A stretch of DNA of 64,000 nucleotides from Hyphomicrobiaceae bacterium (GCA_022844275.1 JALHMB010000001.1:744001-808000); one strand, 5' to 3'. Shown: positions 47,433-56,161, numbered from the stretch's first letter. Translations and numbers: made by a program. Notes: generated from the sequence alone by a model not told the origin.

Positions 47433-48797
47433 CTATGAGCTGCGCGTGTCGGCGTATGCGCGATCGAGCGCGGTGCCGAACCGCTTGAGCATCTCGTCCA
47501 CACCGCGCTCTTCGATGATGATTGGCGGCGAAAACGCGACCCTGTTTCCGATAACCCTCACAATCAGGCCGGCCTCACGCAGATGCTCGTCGATCGATGG
47601 CATGTTCGGAAACGGCGTGCGCGCGGCCTTGTCGGCGACGAGATCGACGCCGGCAATCATGCCGACGCCGAGAACCTCGCCAACGAGTGGATGCTCTGAA
47701 AACTGTGCAAGCTTGCTTTGAAAGTAGGCACCGACGCGCTTCGTGTGCGCGACGAGATCCATCTCCTCGTAGATGTTCAGCACTTCGAGCGCGACTGCGG
47801 CTGCGACCGGATGCCCGGTGTAGGTGTAGCCATGTACGAAGCTGCCGAGCTTGCGGCTCTGCTCGACCATGGCCTGATAGACCTTCTCGCTGATCAGGAG
47901 CGCCGAGATCGGCATGAAGGCGGCCGACAGGGCCTTCGCGCAGGAGATGATATCGGGCTTGAGATTGAACGTTTGCGAGCCCCACCAATTGCCCGTGCGC
48001 CCGAAGCCGCAGATCACTTCGTCGGCGACGAACAGCACGTCATACTTCTTGAGCACCGCCTGGATCTTCTCGAAGTAGGTTGGCGGCGGGACGATAACGC
48101 CGCCGGCACCCATGACCGGCTCAGCGAAGAATGCAGCGACCGTGTCAGGGCCTTCTTCGAGGATCATGGCCTCGAGCGCGTCCGCCAGACGCGTCGCGAA
48201 CTCTTCAGGCGTCTCGCCTTCGAGATGATTGCGGTAGTAGTGAGGATTGAGCGTATGCCGGAACTGCGGCAGCGGCAGATTGAAGTCCACATGCATGTCC
48301 GGCTTGCCGGAGAGGCTTCCCGCCGCGACCGTCGTGCCGTGATAACCGCCCATGCGTCCGATGATCTTGTTCTTCTCGGGCTTGCCGTGCGCGGCGTGAT
48401 AGTACCAGCAGAGCTTGATCGCGGTGTCGTTGGCTTCGGAGCCCGAGCACTGCAGCAGCACCTTCGACATCGGCACGGGCGCCAGTTCGATCAGCTTCTC
48501 TGCGAGTTCAATGCCAGCCGGATGCGCCGTGCTGCGATAGCTATGGTAATAGCCGAGCGTGCTGATCTGGCGTGCGGCCACGGCGGCTATGCGGTCGCTG
48601 GCAAAGCCGAGTGAGGCGCACCAGAGGCCGGCCGCGCCCTCAATGAATTCCTTTCCGCTGTCGTCGTAGACGCGGATGCCGTCGCCGCGCATGATGATGC
48701 TCGGCCCGGTCTGCTCATGCTTCGCGAGGTTCGTCTGCGGGTGAATGACATAAGCAATGTCTCGTGCCTGCAGGGAGTTCGGCCGAATAACGTTCAT
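47433..48797 (-). CDS. Class III PLP-dependent aminotransferase (omega-amino acid type)
   Basis: The 454-residue enzyme is a class III (omega) transaminase. Signatures: GSEANDTAIKLCWYYH (phosphate-binding region), GRMGGYHGTTVAAGSLSG, the aspartate segment LFVADEVICGFGRTGNWWGS and the Schiff-base Lys in DIISCAKALSAAFMPISALL. Start and length match family members that transfer amino groups from putrescine, beta-alanine, 2-aminoethyl compounds or GABA to pyruvate. ATG 48797 begins MNVIRPNSLQARD; the upstream open codons look non-coding. It is cytoplasmic and separated from the LivK-like gene by ~100 bases, probably a distinct transcript under control of the Lrp gene upstream. Confidence 0.9.
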   Translation of the reverse strand: MNVIRPNSLQARDIAYVIHPQTNLAKHEQTGPSIIMRGDGIRVYDDSGKEFIEGAAGLWCASLGFASDRIAAVAARQISTLGYYHSYRSTAHPAGIELAEKLIELAPVPMSKVLLQCSGSEANDTAIKLCWYYHAAHGKPEKNKIIGRMGGYHGTTVAAGSLSGKPDMHVDFNLPLPQFRHTLNPHYYRNHLEGETPEEFATRLADALEAMILEEGPDTVAAFFAEPVMGAGGVIVPPPTYFEKIQAVLKKYDVLFVADEVICGFGRTGNWWGSQTFNLKPDIISCAKALSAAFMPISALLISEKVYQAMVEQSRKLGSFVHGYTYTGHPVAAAVALEVLNIYEEMDLVAHTKRVGAYFQSKLAQFSEHPLVGEVLGVGMIAGVDLVADKAARTPFPNMPSIDEHLREAGLIVRVIGNRVAFSPPIIIEERGVDEMLKRFGTALDRAYADTRSS

Positions 48798-49202
48798 CGA
48801 GTGCCTCGAAGTGTTGACGTGACAAGCGCCCTGAGCGGCTGGCCCGCCCGGCGTCAACGCTAGTCGCGAAGGACGTGCGGAGGAACTATTCGATTGGAGA
48901 ACGCCCTTTCTCCGTCGGAGAACGAACGACGGGGCTACAGGCGGCAAGCGGACATCGCCCCACTACCCGGGGCAAGACGAGAGGATGTCTCGCGACAGTT
49001 CTGCCGTCTCCGCCGAGCGGTATCTCTTACGGGCAACCGCTGATGACCGCGGATGTCTGCCGCGGCTCATGAGCGCCATTGGTCCCGGTCGAGCTGGACC
49101 ATGCCAACGGAAGCACTAACCGTTGATCCGAAGACATACGGACGAACCATTGCGTACGCGCCTGGTCAGTCCAGTCCCGGACGCGATGCTTGAGATTGAA
49201 CC
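48798..49202. other. Intergenic region upstream of the aminotransferase
   Basis: No gene is supported. GGAGAA (48897-48902) and TTCTCC (48908-48913) form a short inverted repeat, and GGAGAACG recurs at 48917-48924; these may be regulator sites for the aminotransferase gene but match no consensus I can name. Confidence 0.35.
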
Positions 49203-49664
49203 TCAGGGTGTCACTGATAGGCGGCGCTTGAGGCAGCGTAGCGCGAAGCACGAGCGCGTGTGGCGAATACCGGGAATGCGATAGAGGCGCTCGCGCAGAA
49301 AGCGCTCGTAGCCTTCGGTGCCATCGACCGCGACCTTGACGAAGTAGTCGTATTCGCCCGTCGTGAGATAAGCCTCCAGCACCTCCGGCAAGTCGGACAG
49401 GGCGCGGCCGAAGCGTTCCAGCACTTCGTCGTCGTGCTTTTCGAGTGTGACCTCGATGATCACCGTATCGGGAAATCCGAGACGCTTCTGATCCAGAACC
49501 GCCACGTAACCTTCAATGTAGCCACCATCTTCAAGCCTCTTGACCCTTTGCCAGCAAGGGCTCGCCGAGAGGCCAACGCGCTCCGCGAGGTCAGCATTCG
49601 AGATGCGGGCGTTGGCCTGCAACTCGCGGAGAATGGTGCGATCGAGGTCGTCGAGAGGCTTCAT
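49203..49664 (-). CDS. Lrp/AsnC-family transcriptional regulator
   Basis: The 153-residue regulator has an N-terminal helix-turn-helix (LDDLDRTILRELQANARISN, ADLAERVGLSASPCWQRVKR) and a C-terminal RAM/ACT-type effector domain (DTVIIEVTLEKHDDEVLERF, AYLTTGEYDYFVKVAVDGTE). Such proteins sense amino acids. It lies upstream of, and on the same strand as, the aminotransferase, and divergent from the ACT-like gene at 49843, so both are likely targets. An 11-base palindrome 30 bases before its start may be its operator. Confidence 0.93.
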   Translation of the reverse strand: MKPLDDLDRTILRELQANARISNADLAERVGLSASPCWQRVKRLEDGGYIEGYVAVLDQKRLGFPDTVIIEVTLEKHDDEVLERFGRALSDLPEVLEAYLTTGEYDYFVKVAVDGTEGYERFLRERLYRIPGIRHTRSCFALRCLKRRLSVTP

Positions 49665-49693
49665 CAGCTGGACTCAATCTGGAAGAATACCGG

Positions 49694-49704
49694 GCTAAGT
49701 TAGC
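49694..49704. promoter_or_regulatory. Palindrome GCTAAGTTAGC, candidate Lrp operator
   Basis: The perfect palindrome GCTAA-G-TTAGC lies 30 bases upstream of the Lrp-type gene, in the 178-base divergent region with the ACT-like gene, and is followed by the further palindrome CTTAAG. Position suggests autoregulation; binding is inferred. Confidence 0.35.
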
Positions 49705-49800
49705 TTAAGGGCGAAATAATGTACTGCATAATACCAAAATGGCGCGACAATCTTTCTTGCAATGATCATTTCTCAGTGTGTTCAGAAGGACATTTCTCAT

Positions 49801-49824
49801 GGCTCTCAGTACCATACGAGAGCC
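49801..49824 (+). promoter_or_regulatory. Leader hairpin before the ACT-like gene
   Basis: GGCTCTC (49801-49807) pairs with GAGAGCC (49818-49824) around a 10-base loop, ending 18 bases before the ATG at 49843. CATTTCTCA occurs twice just upstream (49767-49775 and 49791-49799). The hairpin may influence translation or be a protein-binding site. Confidence 0.35.
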
Positions 49825-49842
49825 GTACAGCTAGGCTTGGCC

Positions 49843-50094
49843 ATGCACACAATCGCTTTCCGCTCGCCCGACCCCCTGGATCATGTCTGTCGGGCCCTCG
49901 ATACCAGTCGGAAGATGGGCTTCCATCTCGCTTCGTTGCGCGTAGACGGTGAGGTGGACGGAGGCTTTCGCATCTCTATCGCCCTCGGCGCACACGACCT
50001 GTTGACCATGGAAACGCTTGTCGAGCGTGTGTCGACCTGCATCGGCGTCTACGACCTGACATGCGCGTTCGATGGTGTGTGCGTGCGCTACTAG
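49843..50094 (+). CDS. Small ACT-domain-like protein
   Basis: This 83-residue protein appears to be a single ACT-like domain (beta-alpha-beta-beta-alpha-beta): MHTIAFRSPDPLDHVCRALD, MGFHLASLRVDGEVDGGFRI, then HDLLTMETLVERVSTCIGVY and DLTCAFDG. It resembles the small regulatory subunit type of acetolactate synthase (IlvM-like) or free ACT domains, but no large subunit gene is near. The ribosome site is weak, and a hairpin precedes the start. It is 43 bases ahead of the lone E3 dimerisation-domain gene and probably co-transcribed. Amino-acid sensing is a reasonable inference. Confidence 0.6.
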   Translation: MHTIAFRSPDPLDHVCRALDTSRKMGFHLASLRVDGEVDGGFRISIALGAHDLLTMETLVERVSTCIGVYDLTCAFDGVCVRY

Positions 50095-50137
50095 TCGGCG
50101 CGACCGACGCCGGCGCTCAACGTAGGAGGTGTGAAAG

Positions 50138-50515
50138 ATGACCAATCCTCCCCATCTCAGTTTGCGTGTTCCGGAGCCCGAGTTCCGGCCCGCCGGCCTT
50201 TCGCCCGATGCAGCGCGCGCAGCCGGTCACACAATCAAGTCCGCTACCTTCCCGCTCACCGCCAACGGCCGCGCCATGACGCTCGATGCCGAGGACGGCT
50301 TCGTGCGAATCGTCGCGCGAGCGGACAATCATGCCGTCCTTGGCCTGCAGGCCGTCGGGCAAGGTGTCTCGGAGCTGTCAGCGGGCTTCGCTCTGGCGTT
50401 GGAAATGGGTGCACGTCTTGAGGACATCGCCGCCACGGCCCACGTCCATCCGACGCTCGGCGAATGCCTCCGCGAAGCCGCACTCGTCGCGCTCGGACAC
50501 GGACTGCACGTCTAA
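50138..50515 (+). CDS. Stand-alone dihydrolipoamide dehydrogenase dimerisation domain
   Basis: The 125-residue product corresponds to just the C-terminal dimerisation domain of dihydrolipoamide dehydrogenase (E3): GLSPDAARAAGHTIKSATFP, LTANGRAMTLDAEDGFVRIV, VLGLQAVGQGVSELSAGFAL and the active-site His-Glu motif HVHPTLGECLREAALVAL. The FAD and NAD domains are absent, because the ACT-like gene occupies the DNA upstream. A strong AGGAGG ribosome site stands eight bases before ATG, arguing for expression rather than decay. It could modulate E3 by forming mixed dimers. A 48-base part of the same 3' end recurs at 57703. Confidence 0.8.
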   Translation: MTNPPHLSLRVPEPEFRPAGLSPDAARAAGHTIKSATFPLTANGRAMTLDAEDGFVRIVARADNHAVLGLQAVGQGVSELSAGFALALEMGARLEDIAATAHVHPTLGECLREAALVALGHGLHV

Positions 50516-50633
50516 GGGCCTGCTTCGTCCTCGAATGCACACGGCTGATTAGACTGCGCAATAGCGCTCCTGAGTTTCGACGTGCAGGTAAGGCTTTCTG
50601 CCCGTTCACCATAACAGGCGTCGAGAATGTCCC

Positions 50634-51677
50634 CTAACCATGCCCATTGGGCCTCGTCTCTTCATTTTCCGCTGCTGTCACTGAAGCGACAGTATCCATG
50701 AAGCGAGCCGGCTCCCGCGCGGAGCGATCGACCTTCAGGTCGAAGATATCGAAGCGGTTGTAGTAGCCGACGACATCATGGAACTGCTTGGGCTCGACTG
50801 AGAGGGCCGTATCGATCTCCCCGTAAACAATGCCTTCCTCGCCGCTGATGATTTCGCTCATCACCGACCCGGTCGGATCGAGAATCATGGACACGCTCTT
50901 CGGCGAGCGTTCGATAATCTCGCGGATGCTCTTGTCACTCTTTGCAACGGCAGCGATCAACTTCTCATCGGCCAGCGCGGACGAGACAATGTTGAACACC
51001 TTGGCCTCGAAGGCGTGCGCACCGGCGCGGATCTCGATCGCGCGGCGCAGATCATAGCCGCTGTTGTCGCTCGGCGGTCGCGTCGGCCAGATCGGCGGAT
51101 AGGTCGAGATGTGCACCTGCTCGCCTTCCGCCATCAGCGCATAGCGCGAGAGCGGATTAGTGTTCTCGCCACAGATGAGCATACCTACGCGGCCGACGTC
51201 GGTCGGCACGACGCGCAGGCCGCGCGCATCGCCGTTGGCCCAGATGAGCTTCTCGTAGAACGTCGGCACGAGCTTGCGGTGGTGATTGAGGATCGCGCCA
51301 TCCGGACCGATCAGCAGGTTAGAGTTCCATAGGCAGCCGACGCTCGCGTCCGTGCCTTCGCTGATGCCGACCGATACATACACGCCGTGCTCGCGCGCCC
51401 CCGCGCAGAGCCGAGCCACCTCGGAACCATCGCGCCTGACCGACTGCATGGCCAGCGCGCGGAAAAAGTCGTGGTTCTCGATGGGCGGACGTAGCGCTGC
51501 CCACACGGGAAAGCCAGGAACGAAGCTCTCGGGAAAAGCAACGAGCGAGGCGCCGTTCTTCGCGGCCTCGCGGATGAAGGAGATGCCCTTCTCGACGGTC
51601 GCGGCACTGTCGAGGAAGACGGAAGCTATGTGGCAGGCAGCAGCCTTAAAGCGGGGGTACGTCAGCGGCATACGCAT
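50634..51677 (-). CDS. Nitrilase (aliphatic/aryl nitrilase branch)
   Basis: This 347-residue nitrilase-superfamily enzyme belongs to the true nitrilase branch. The triad is E50 (VAFPESFVPGFPVW), K135 (LNHHRKLVPTFYEKLIWANG) and C169 (MLICGENTNPLSRYALMAEG). The active-site motif reads CGENTNPL where many nitrilases have CWENYMPL. EQVHISTYPPIWPTRPPSDN is typical of the branch. It converts a nitrile to the acid and ammonia in the cytoplasm. It lies 19 bases after the TrmB-type regulator on the same strand, so the two are one transcript facing away from the Liv-type importer. ATG 51671 is an alternative start. Confidence 0.9.
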   Translation of the reverse strand: MRMPLTYPRFKAAACHIASVFLDSAATVEKGISFIREAAKNGASLVAFPESFVPGFPVWAALRPPIENHDFFRALAMQSVRRDGSEVARLCAGAREHGVYVSVGISEGTDASVGCLWNSNLLIGPDGAILNHHRKLVPTFYEKLIWANGDARGLRVVPTDVGRVGMLICGENTNPLSRYALMAEGEQVHISTYPPIWPTRPPSDNSGYDLRRAIEIRAGAHAFEAKVFNIVSSALADEKLIAAVAKSDKSIREIIERSPKSVSMILDPTGSVMSEIISGEEGIVYGEIDTALSVEPKQFHDVVGYYNRFDIFDLKVDRSAREPARFMDTVASVTAAENEETRPNGHG

Positions 51678-51696
51678 GTTCCGGAAAAGAGTTGGC

Positions 51697-52500
51697 TCAT
51701 GTCTTGCGGTGGAGATCGATGATCTTGCCGCGCCCGGCGCGCTTCGCGGACGCGGCTGCTGCCGGGCGGCTTGCGGCCCACAGCGTCTCGAAGAGACCTG
51801 TCTGCATGGCGGCGAACTCGGGGCTCTCGATGGTCATGGCGAAATTCTCTTTGCGCGAGGAGATCAGCGCGACTTTGTCGTCGTAGATATAAGTGGTCAT
51901 CGAGAAGCTGAAGTCGTCAGGCGCATAACGCAGGATACGCAGATCGGCCGGATTGTCGGACCAGTATGGATGCACGTCCCTGGTCGGTGAGCGCACCACG
52001 CGGAGTGTGACACCCGCCTCGATACGGCGACGCACGTTGTCGTCCATCCACGCGCGCCCGGGCACCTCGTAGAGATCGCTCATCGAGAGTATGCCGAGCA
52101 GCATCTTGCTGCGGCACGCCACTGTCTCGTCCAGAACGGCCTTGATGCCGTCCGGACCTTCATAGTAGCGGACCTTGGGCTTGGCCGGCGCGCGATTGTG
52201 CAACGAAAGCAGCTCAGGCATGACGGCCGCGAGCTTCTGGCGCCGCTCTTCGACGATCTCAAGCACGCGCTCCGGTGACTCCGCCATGATCAGCATCGAG
52301 CGATCGGTCGATTGCGGGATTTCGTTCACAAGACGCTGCGTGAGAAGACGCGAGAAAACGTCATAAGCGTTCGTGCGGCTGATGCCCGCCTTGCGCGCGA
52401 TGTCACGTATCGGGGCTTGGCCAAGCTCGAGAGCTGCCAGATAGAAGCGCACCTCCGTCTCGTGGAGGCCAATGTCCATCAGCACGCGATCGATCGGCAT
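51697..52500 (-). CDS. TrmB-type transcriptional regulator
   Basis: The 267-residue protein has an N-terminal TrmB-like winged helix (VLMDIGLHETEVRFYLAALE, LGQAPIRDIARKAGISRTNA, YDVFSRLLTQRLVNEI) followed by a C-terminal effector domain (KPKVRYYEGPDGIKAVLDET, MLLGILSMSDLYEVPG, DDKVALISSRKENFAMTIES). The same domain pair occurs in archaeal and bacterial TrmB-family regulators. ATG 52500 (MPIDRVLMDIGLHE) is chosen; upstream open codons look non-coding. It is divergent from the Liv-type importer operon starting at 52751, across 250 bases, and co-directional with the nitrilase. Confidence 0.85.
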   Translation of the reverse strand: MPIDRVLMDIGLHETEVRFYLAALELGQAPIRDIARKAGISRTNAYDVFSRLLTQRLVNEIPQSTDRSMLIMAESPERVLEIVEERRQKLAAVMPELLSLHNRAPAKPKVRYYEGPDGIKAVLDETVACRSKMLLGILSMSDLYEVPGRAWMDDNVRRRIEAGVTLRVVRSPTRDVHPYWSDNPADLRILRYAPDDFSFSMTTYIYDDKVALISSRKENFAMTIESPEFAAMQTGLFETLWAASRPAAAASAKRAGRGKIIDLHRKT

Positions 52501-52750
52501 CGTTTTCCATCCAGCAGCCGCACGTGCGGCTTCGGCATCGCTCACACACCATGCCACAAACCGGCACGATCTGTCGAATGCGATTGACACATGCATCTCA
52601 TATCCCATCAAAAATTGTGCGCAAAGCCCGTATTATAAGCAGAATACCGTGTTGCATTGAGTGTCAATCCATGCTGAATTCTGCCCATGTCGGGGCTGGA
52701 AGGCCTCAATTGCTGCTCGCGGTACACCGCGATTGACCACGAGGGGTTCT

Positions 52751-53611
52751 GTGTCCGCACTCGTGCTGGCGCTCGCCGTCAACGGCCTGGTCTGGGGGCT
52801 CATCATCGCGCTCATCGCGCTCGGCCTGTCGATCATCTTCGGCCTGCTCGACATCATCAATGTCGCCCATGGCGACTTCTTCATGCTCGGCACGGTTGTC
52901 GCACTGGTGCTGACGCTGGCAACGGGCTCCTACTGGCTCGCGATCGCGCTCGTGCCCATCATCGGATTTGCCGTCGGCCTGCTTCTTGAGCGCATCATCA
53001 TCCGTCCCACGATCCGTCAGGCGTCACTGACCATCGTGACAACATTCGGTCTCTCGATGATGCTGCAGGAAGGCGTACGCGCTACCTACGGCCCCCAGCC
53101 GCGCCGCATGGCGGCACCGATCGAGGGCACAATCCCGCTCTTCGGCATTGACTATGACGTCTACCGCATCTTCGCCGCGGGCTTCGCCGCGTTGTGCCTC
53201 GTCGCGTTCTTCGTCTTTCTCACGCGCACGAAGCTCGGCACGTGGATTCGCGCCGTGCGACACGATCCCGAGACGGCGACCGCTCTCGGCGTTCCAGTCG
53301 CACGCATCTGCGCCATCACCTTCGGGCTCGGTACGGCCATGGCTCTGCTCGGTGGTGCAATCGCGGCTCCGATCACGACCGTCGAGTTTCGCACCGGTGT
53401 CGATATCCTGCCGTTCTGCTTCATGGCTGTGATCATCGGCGGCCTCGGTAATCTGCAAGGAACGGTTGCAGCCGCGGTGCTGTTGGCCGTTCTCGAAGGC
53501 CTCGTCACCAGCGTCACAGATCCGACGATCGCCCGCATTGCTTCCCTCGGATTGATGAGCATTGCGCTGCTGCTGCGCCCGCACGGCCTCTTTTCGGGGG
53601 CAACGCGATGA
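52751..53611 (+). CDS. Branched-chain-type ABC transporter permease (LivH-like), second system
   Basis: The 286-residue permease starts with GTG 52751 after GAGGGG. It has LivH hallmarks: LIIALIALGLSIIFGLLDII, NVAHGDFFMLGTVVALVLTL, AVRHDPETATALGVPVARIC (coupling loop) and FCFMAVIIGGLGNLQGTVAA. The preceding 250-base divergent region is AT-rich around 52630 (TATTATAA), a plausible promoter. It is the first gene of a five-gene importer (H, M, G, F, then the binding protein last), an order opposite to the system at 46 kb. Confidence 0.92.
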   Translation: MSALVLALAVNGLVWGLIIALIALGLSIIFGLLDIINVAHGDFFMLGTVVALVLTLATGSYWLAIALVPIIGFAVGLLLERIIIRPTIRQASLTIVTTFGLSMMLQEGVRATYGPQPRRMAAPIEGTIPLFGIDYDVYRIFAAGFAALCLVAFFVFLTRTKLGTWIRAVRHDPETATALGVPVARICAITFGLGTAMALLGGAIAAPITTVEFRTGVDILPFCFMAVIIGGLGNLQGTVAAAVLLAVLEGLVTSVTDPTIARIASLGLMSIALLLRPHGLFSGATR

Positions 53612-54660
53612 CGACGGTCGGCATATCGCGGGCGGCCCTCGTCCTGCTCCTGACTGCGCTCATTGCCGTGCCTATGGTTCTGCCAAAGCTTGGCAGTTCG
53701 TTCTGGATTGATATCGTCGCCGAAATTCTTATCTGGTCGCTGCTCGCTGCGAGCGTGAACCTGCTGCTCGGCTATGTCGGCCTGCTCTCGTTCGGACAGG
53801 CCCTTTACTTCGGTGTCGGCATGTACGGTGCCGCGCTCTCCGTGATTCATTGGGGCGCTGGCTTCTGGGGCGGGCTCGCGATCGGCATCATTGCCGCCAT
53901 GGCCATGGCGGCCATTGCAGGCTCTGTCGCAGTGCGCCTAACGTGGCACTACTTCGCGATCATCACCGTCGTGTTCTCACTCATCCTGTACTTCGCCGCC
54001 ATGAGTTCGAAGCCACTCACGGGGGGCGACGACGGCATCTCCTTCAGCGCCCCGAACGTGCTCGCGTTCGGCAATACGCGTCTCTCACTCGCCGATCAGT
54101 CTGTGCAGTACTACACGATCCTGCTCGTCGTCGCGCTCTGCTACCTCCTCTTCAGCCTTGTCGTCCGCAGCCCCCTTGGCGTGCGCTTCATGGCTGTGCG
54201 CGAAAACGACCGGCGCGCCGCGCTCGTCGGCATCAATGTCTACCTGACGCGCTACACGGCCTTCGTGCTGGCGGGCGCGCTCGCCGGCGCATCCGGGGCG
54301 CTCTTCGCTTTCTTCGGACGCTACGCATCGGCCTCTTACATGTTTTATCACGTGTCCGGCGAAGCCGTAGTTTGGGCAATCGTCGGCGGCGCGGGCAGCC
54401 TGCTCGGACCACTGTTCGGCACCGGCCTGCTGATCGTCTTCCGCGAGATCATCTCGACATTTTGGGAGCACTATCTGTTCGCCGTCGGCGCAATCACCGT
54501 GCTCGTTGTCATGTTCGCCCCGCGCGGGCTCGCGGGCGCCTGGAACGATCTCCTGCAGCTCGTGACGCGCAGCGGTGCCTCTGCCTCAGCACCGACGTCG
54601 TCTCCAGCCACCGATCCGGGCCTCGCCAAGCCGGCCGCGGACACGACATCGGGGGGCTGA
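53608..54660 (+). CDS. Branched-chain-type ABC transporter permease (LivM-like), second system
   Basis: The 350-residue permease overlaps the LivH stop as ATGA. LivM features: LLAASVNLLLGYVGLLSFGQ, ALYFGVGMYGAALSVIHWGA, AVRENDRRAALVGINVYLTR (coupling loop) and VGGAGSLLGPLFGTGLLIVF. The C-terminus carries a Ser/Ala/Thr-rich tail (SGASASAPTSSPATDPGL) of ~30 residues not needed for the fold. It forms the channel with LivH. Confidence 0.92.
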   Translation: MTTVGISRAALVLLLTALIAVPMVLPKLGSSFWIDIVAEILIWSLLAASVNLLLGYVGLLSFGQALYFGVGMYGAALSVIHWGAGFWGGLAIGIIAAMAMAAIAGSVAVRLTWHYFAIITVVFSLILYFAAMSSKPLTGGDDGISFSAPNVLAFGNTRLSLADQSVQYYTILLVVALCYLLFSLVVRSPLGVRFMAVRENDRRAALVGINVYLTRYTAFVLAGALAGASGALFAFFGRYASASYMFYHVSGEAVVWAIVGGAGSLLGPLFGTGLLIVFREIISTFWEHYLFAVGAITVLVVMFAPRGLAGAWNDLLQLVTRSGASASAPTSSPATDPGLAKPAADTTSGG

Positions 54661-54661
54661 C

Positions 54662-55432
54662 GTGCGCGATGGCGGCGAAAATGTTGTGGCGCTCAGCGTC
54701 GAAGGCCTGACCCGACGGTTCGGCGGTCTCGTCGCCGTCGATGGGGTGAGCTTCGATCTACCGACACGACGCCTCAATGCGATCATTGGACCGAACGGCG
54801 CCGGCAAGACCACGCTGTTCAACCTCATCAGCGGCGAGATCCGTGCCGATGCCGGCCGCGTGCGTGTACACGGCCAGGATATATCGGGCCTCAAGCCACA
54901 TCAGATCGTCCGCCGCGGCGTCTCGCGCACACTCCAGATCAAGAGCGTGTTTTCCGGCCTCACGGTCGCCGAGAACGTCCGCACGGCCGTCATGGCGCAC
55001 GAGGGGCTCGCCTCGCCATTCAGGCCTGCCGCTTCCTACGGTGCGGTCAACCGCCGCGTCGAGGAACTCGTCGCACAGGTCGGCCTCACCCCGCATCTCG
55101 ATACGCGCGCTTCCGCCCTCTCCTATGGCGATATCGCGCTTCTCGAGATCGCACTTGCCCTCGCCAACGAGCCCAAGTTGCTGCTACTCGACGAGCCCGT
55201 GTGTGGCATGGGTCCGCAGGAGACCGAGCAGACCGTGCTCAAGATCCGCGAGATCGCGAAGACCGTCGATGTCGTCCTCATCGAGCATGACATGGAGGTC
55301 GTCTTTGCCATCGCCGACGAGATTATCGTCATGGCGCAGGGCGCGATCCTCGCGCGCGGCACGCCGGCCGAGATCAGCAGCTCGCCCGAGGTCCAGGAGG
55401 CCTATCTCGGTGCGCCGGAGGAGGAGGACTGA
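54662..55432 (+). CDS. Branched-chain-type ABC transporter ATPase (LivG-like), second system
   Basis: The 256-residue ATPase has Walker A GPNGAGKTT, the LivG-type SRTLQIKSVFSGLTVAENVR, signature ALSYGDIALLEIALALANEP (a degenerate LSYG form in place of LSGGQ), Walker B LLLLDEPVCGMGP and switch His in LIEHDMEVVFAIADEIIVM. I chose GTG 54662, one base after the LivM stop; upstream in-frame codons are antisense-like. The C-terminal SPEVQEAYLG is the usual LivG end. Confidence 0.92.
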   Translation: MRDGGENVVALSVEGLTRRFGGLVAVDGVSFDLPTRRLNAIIGPNGAGKTTLFNLISGEIRADAGRVRVHGQDISGLKPHQIVRRGVSRTLQIKSVFSGLTVAENVRTAVMAHEGLASPFRPAASYGAVNRRVEELVAQVGLTPHLDTRASALSYGDIALLEIALALANEPKLLLLDEPVCGMGPQETEQTVLKIREIAKTVDVVLIEHDMEVVFAIADEIIVMAQGAILARGTPAEISSSPEVQEAYLGAPEEED

Positions 55433-56136
55433 TGACAGCCCTCGCGATCGACGACATCACGGCCGAAATCGGCAAAATTCCGGTGCTGCGCGGAGTCAGC
55501 CTCAAGGTCGAGCCCGGCGAGACAGTGGCGTTGCTCGGCCGCAATGGCGTCGGCAAGACCTCGACGCTGCGCGCCATCCTCGGACTTCTCAAGCGCACGG
55601 GTGGCAGCGCACGCTACAACGGAACGAACCTCGACGATGTGCCCGCGCACAGGCTCGCGGCGCTCGGCATCGGTTACGTGCCGCAGGGCCGCGGCATGTT
55701 CCCACTTCTGACCGTGAAGGAAAACCTCACGCTCGGCCTGTCCGGCGCGCCAGATCCGACGCTCATGGCCGATATCTTCCGGCGCTTCCCGCGCCTCGAG
55801 GAACGCCTTTCACAGGCAGCCGGCACGCTGTCGGGTGGCGAGCAGCAGATGCTCGCGCTTGCGCGCTGCCTCGTCATGAAGCCTTCGCTCATCATGCTCG
55901 ACGAGCCGACGGAAGGCATCATGCCGAAGCTCGTGAGCCAAATCCGCCACGAGATCGCGGAGATCGCGAAGCGCGGTATCTCCGTGCTTCTCGTCGAGCA
56001 GAACTTGCGCACGGCGCTGCGCCTCGCCAGCCGCGTCTATCTCATGGAGCGCGGCACCATTGTCCACGAGGCGACGCCAGCGGCGCTTCGTGCCGACCCT
56101 TCGACCGTCCATCGCTATCTCGGCGTTTCCCTCTAG
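55432..56136 (+). CDS. Branched-chain-type ABC transporter ATPase (LivF-like), second system
   Basis: The 234-residue ATPase starts in a TGATG overlap with LivG. It has Walker A GRNGVGKTS, YVPQGRGMFPLLTVKENLTL, signature LSGGEQQMLALARCL, Walker B LIMLDEPTEGIMPKLVSQI and the switch region VLLVEQNLRTALRLASRVYL, where LivF proteins have Glu-Gln in place of the usual His. It is typical in length. Confidence 0.93.
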   Translation: MTALAIDDITAEIGKIPVLRGVSLKVEPGETVALLGRNGVGKTSTLRAILGLLKRTGGSARYNGTNLDDVPAHRLAALGIGYVPQGRGMFPLLTVKENLTLGLSGAPDPTLMADIFRRFPRLEERLSQAAGTLSGGEQQMLALARCLVMKPSLIMLDEPTEGIMPKLVSQIRHEIAEIAKRGISVLLVEQNLRTALRLASRVYLMERGTIVHEATPAALRADPSTVHRYLGVSL

Positions 56137-56161
56137 GCTCATCAGGAAGGAGTCTTCAGTC

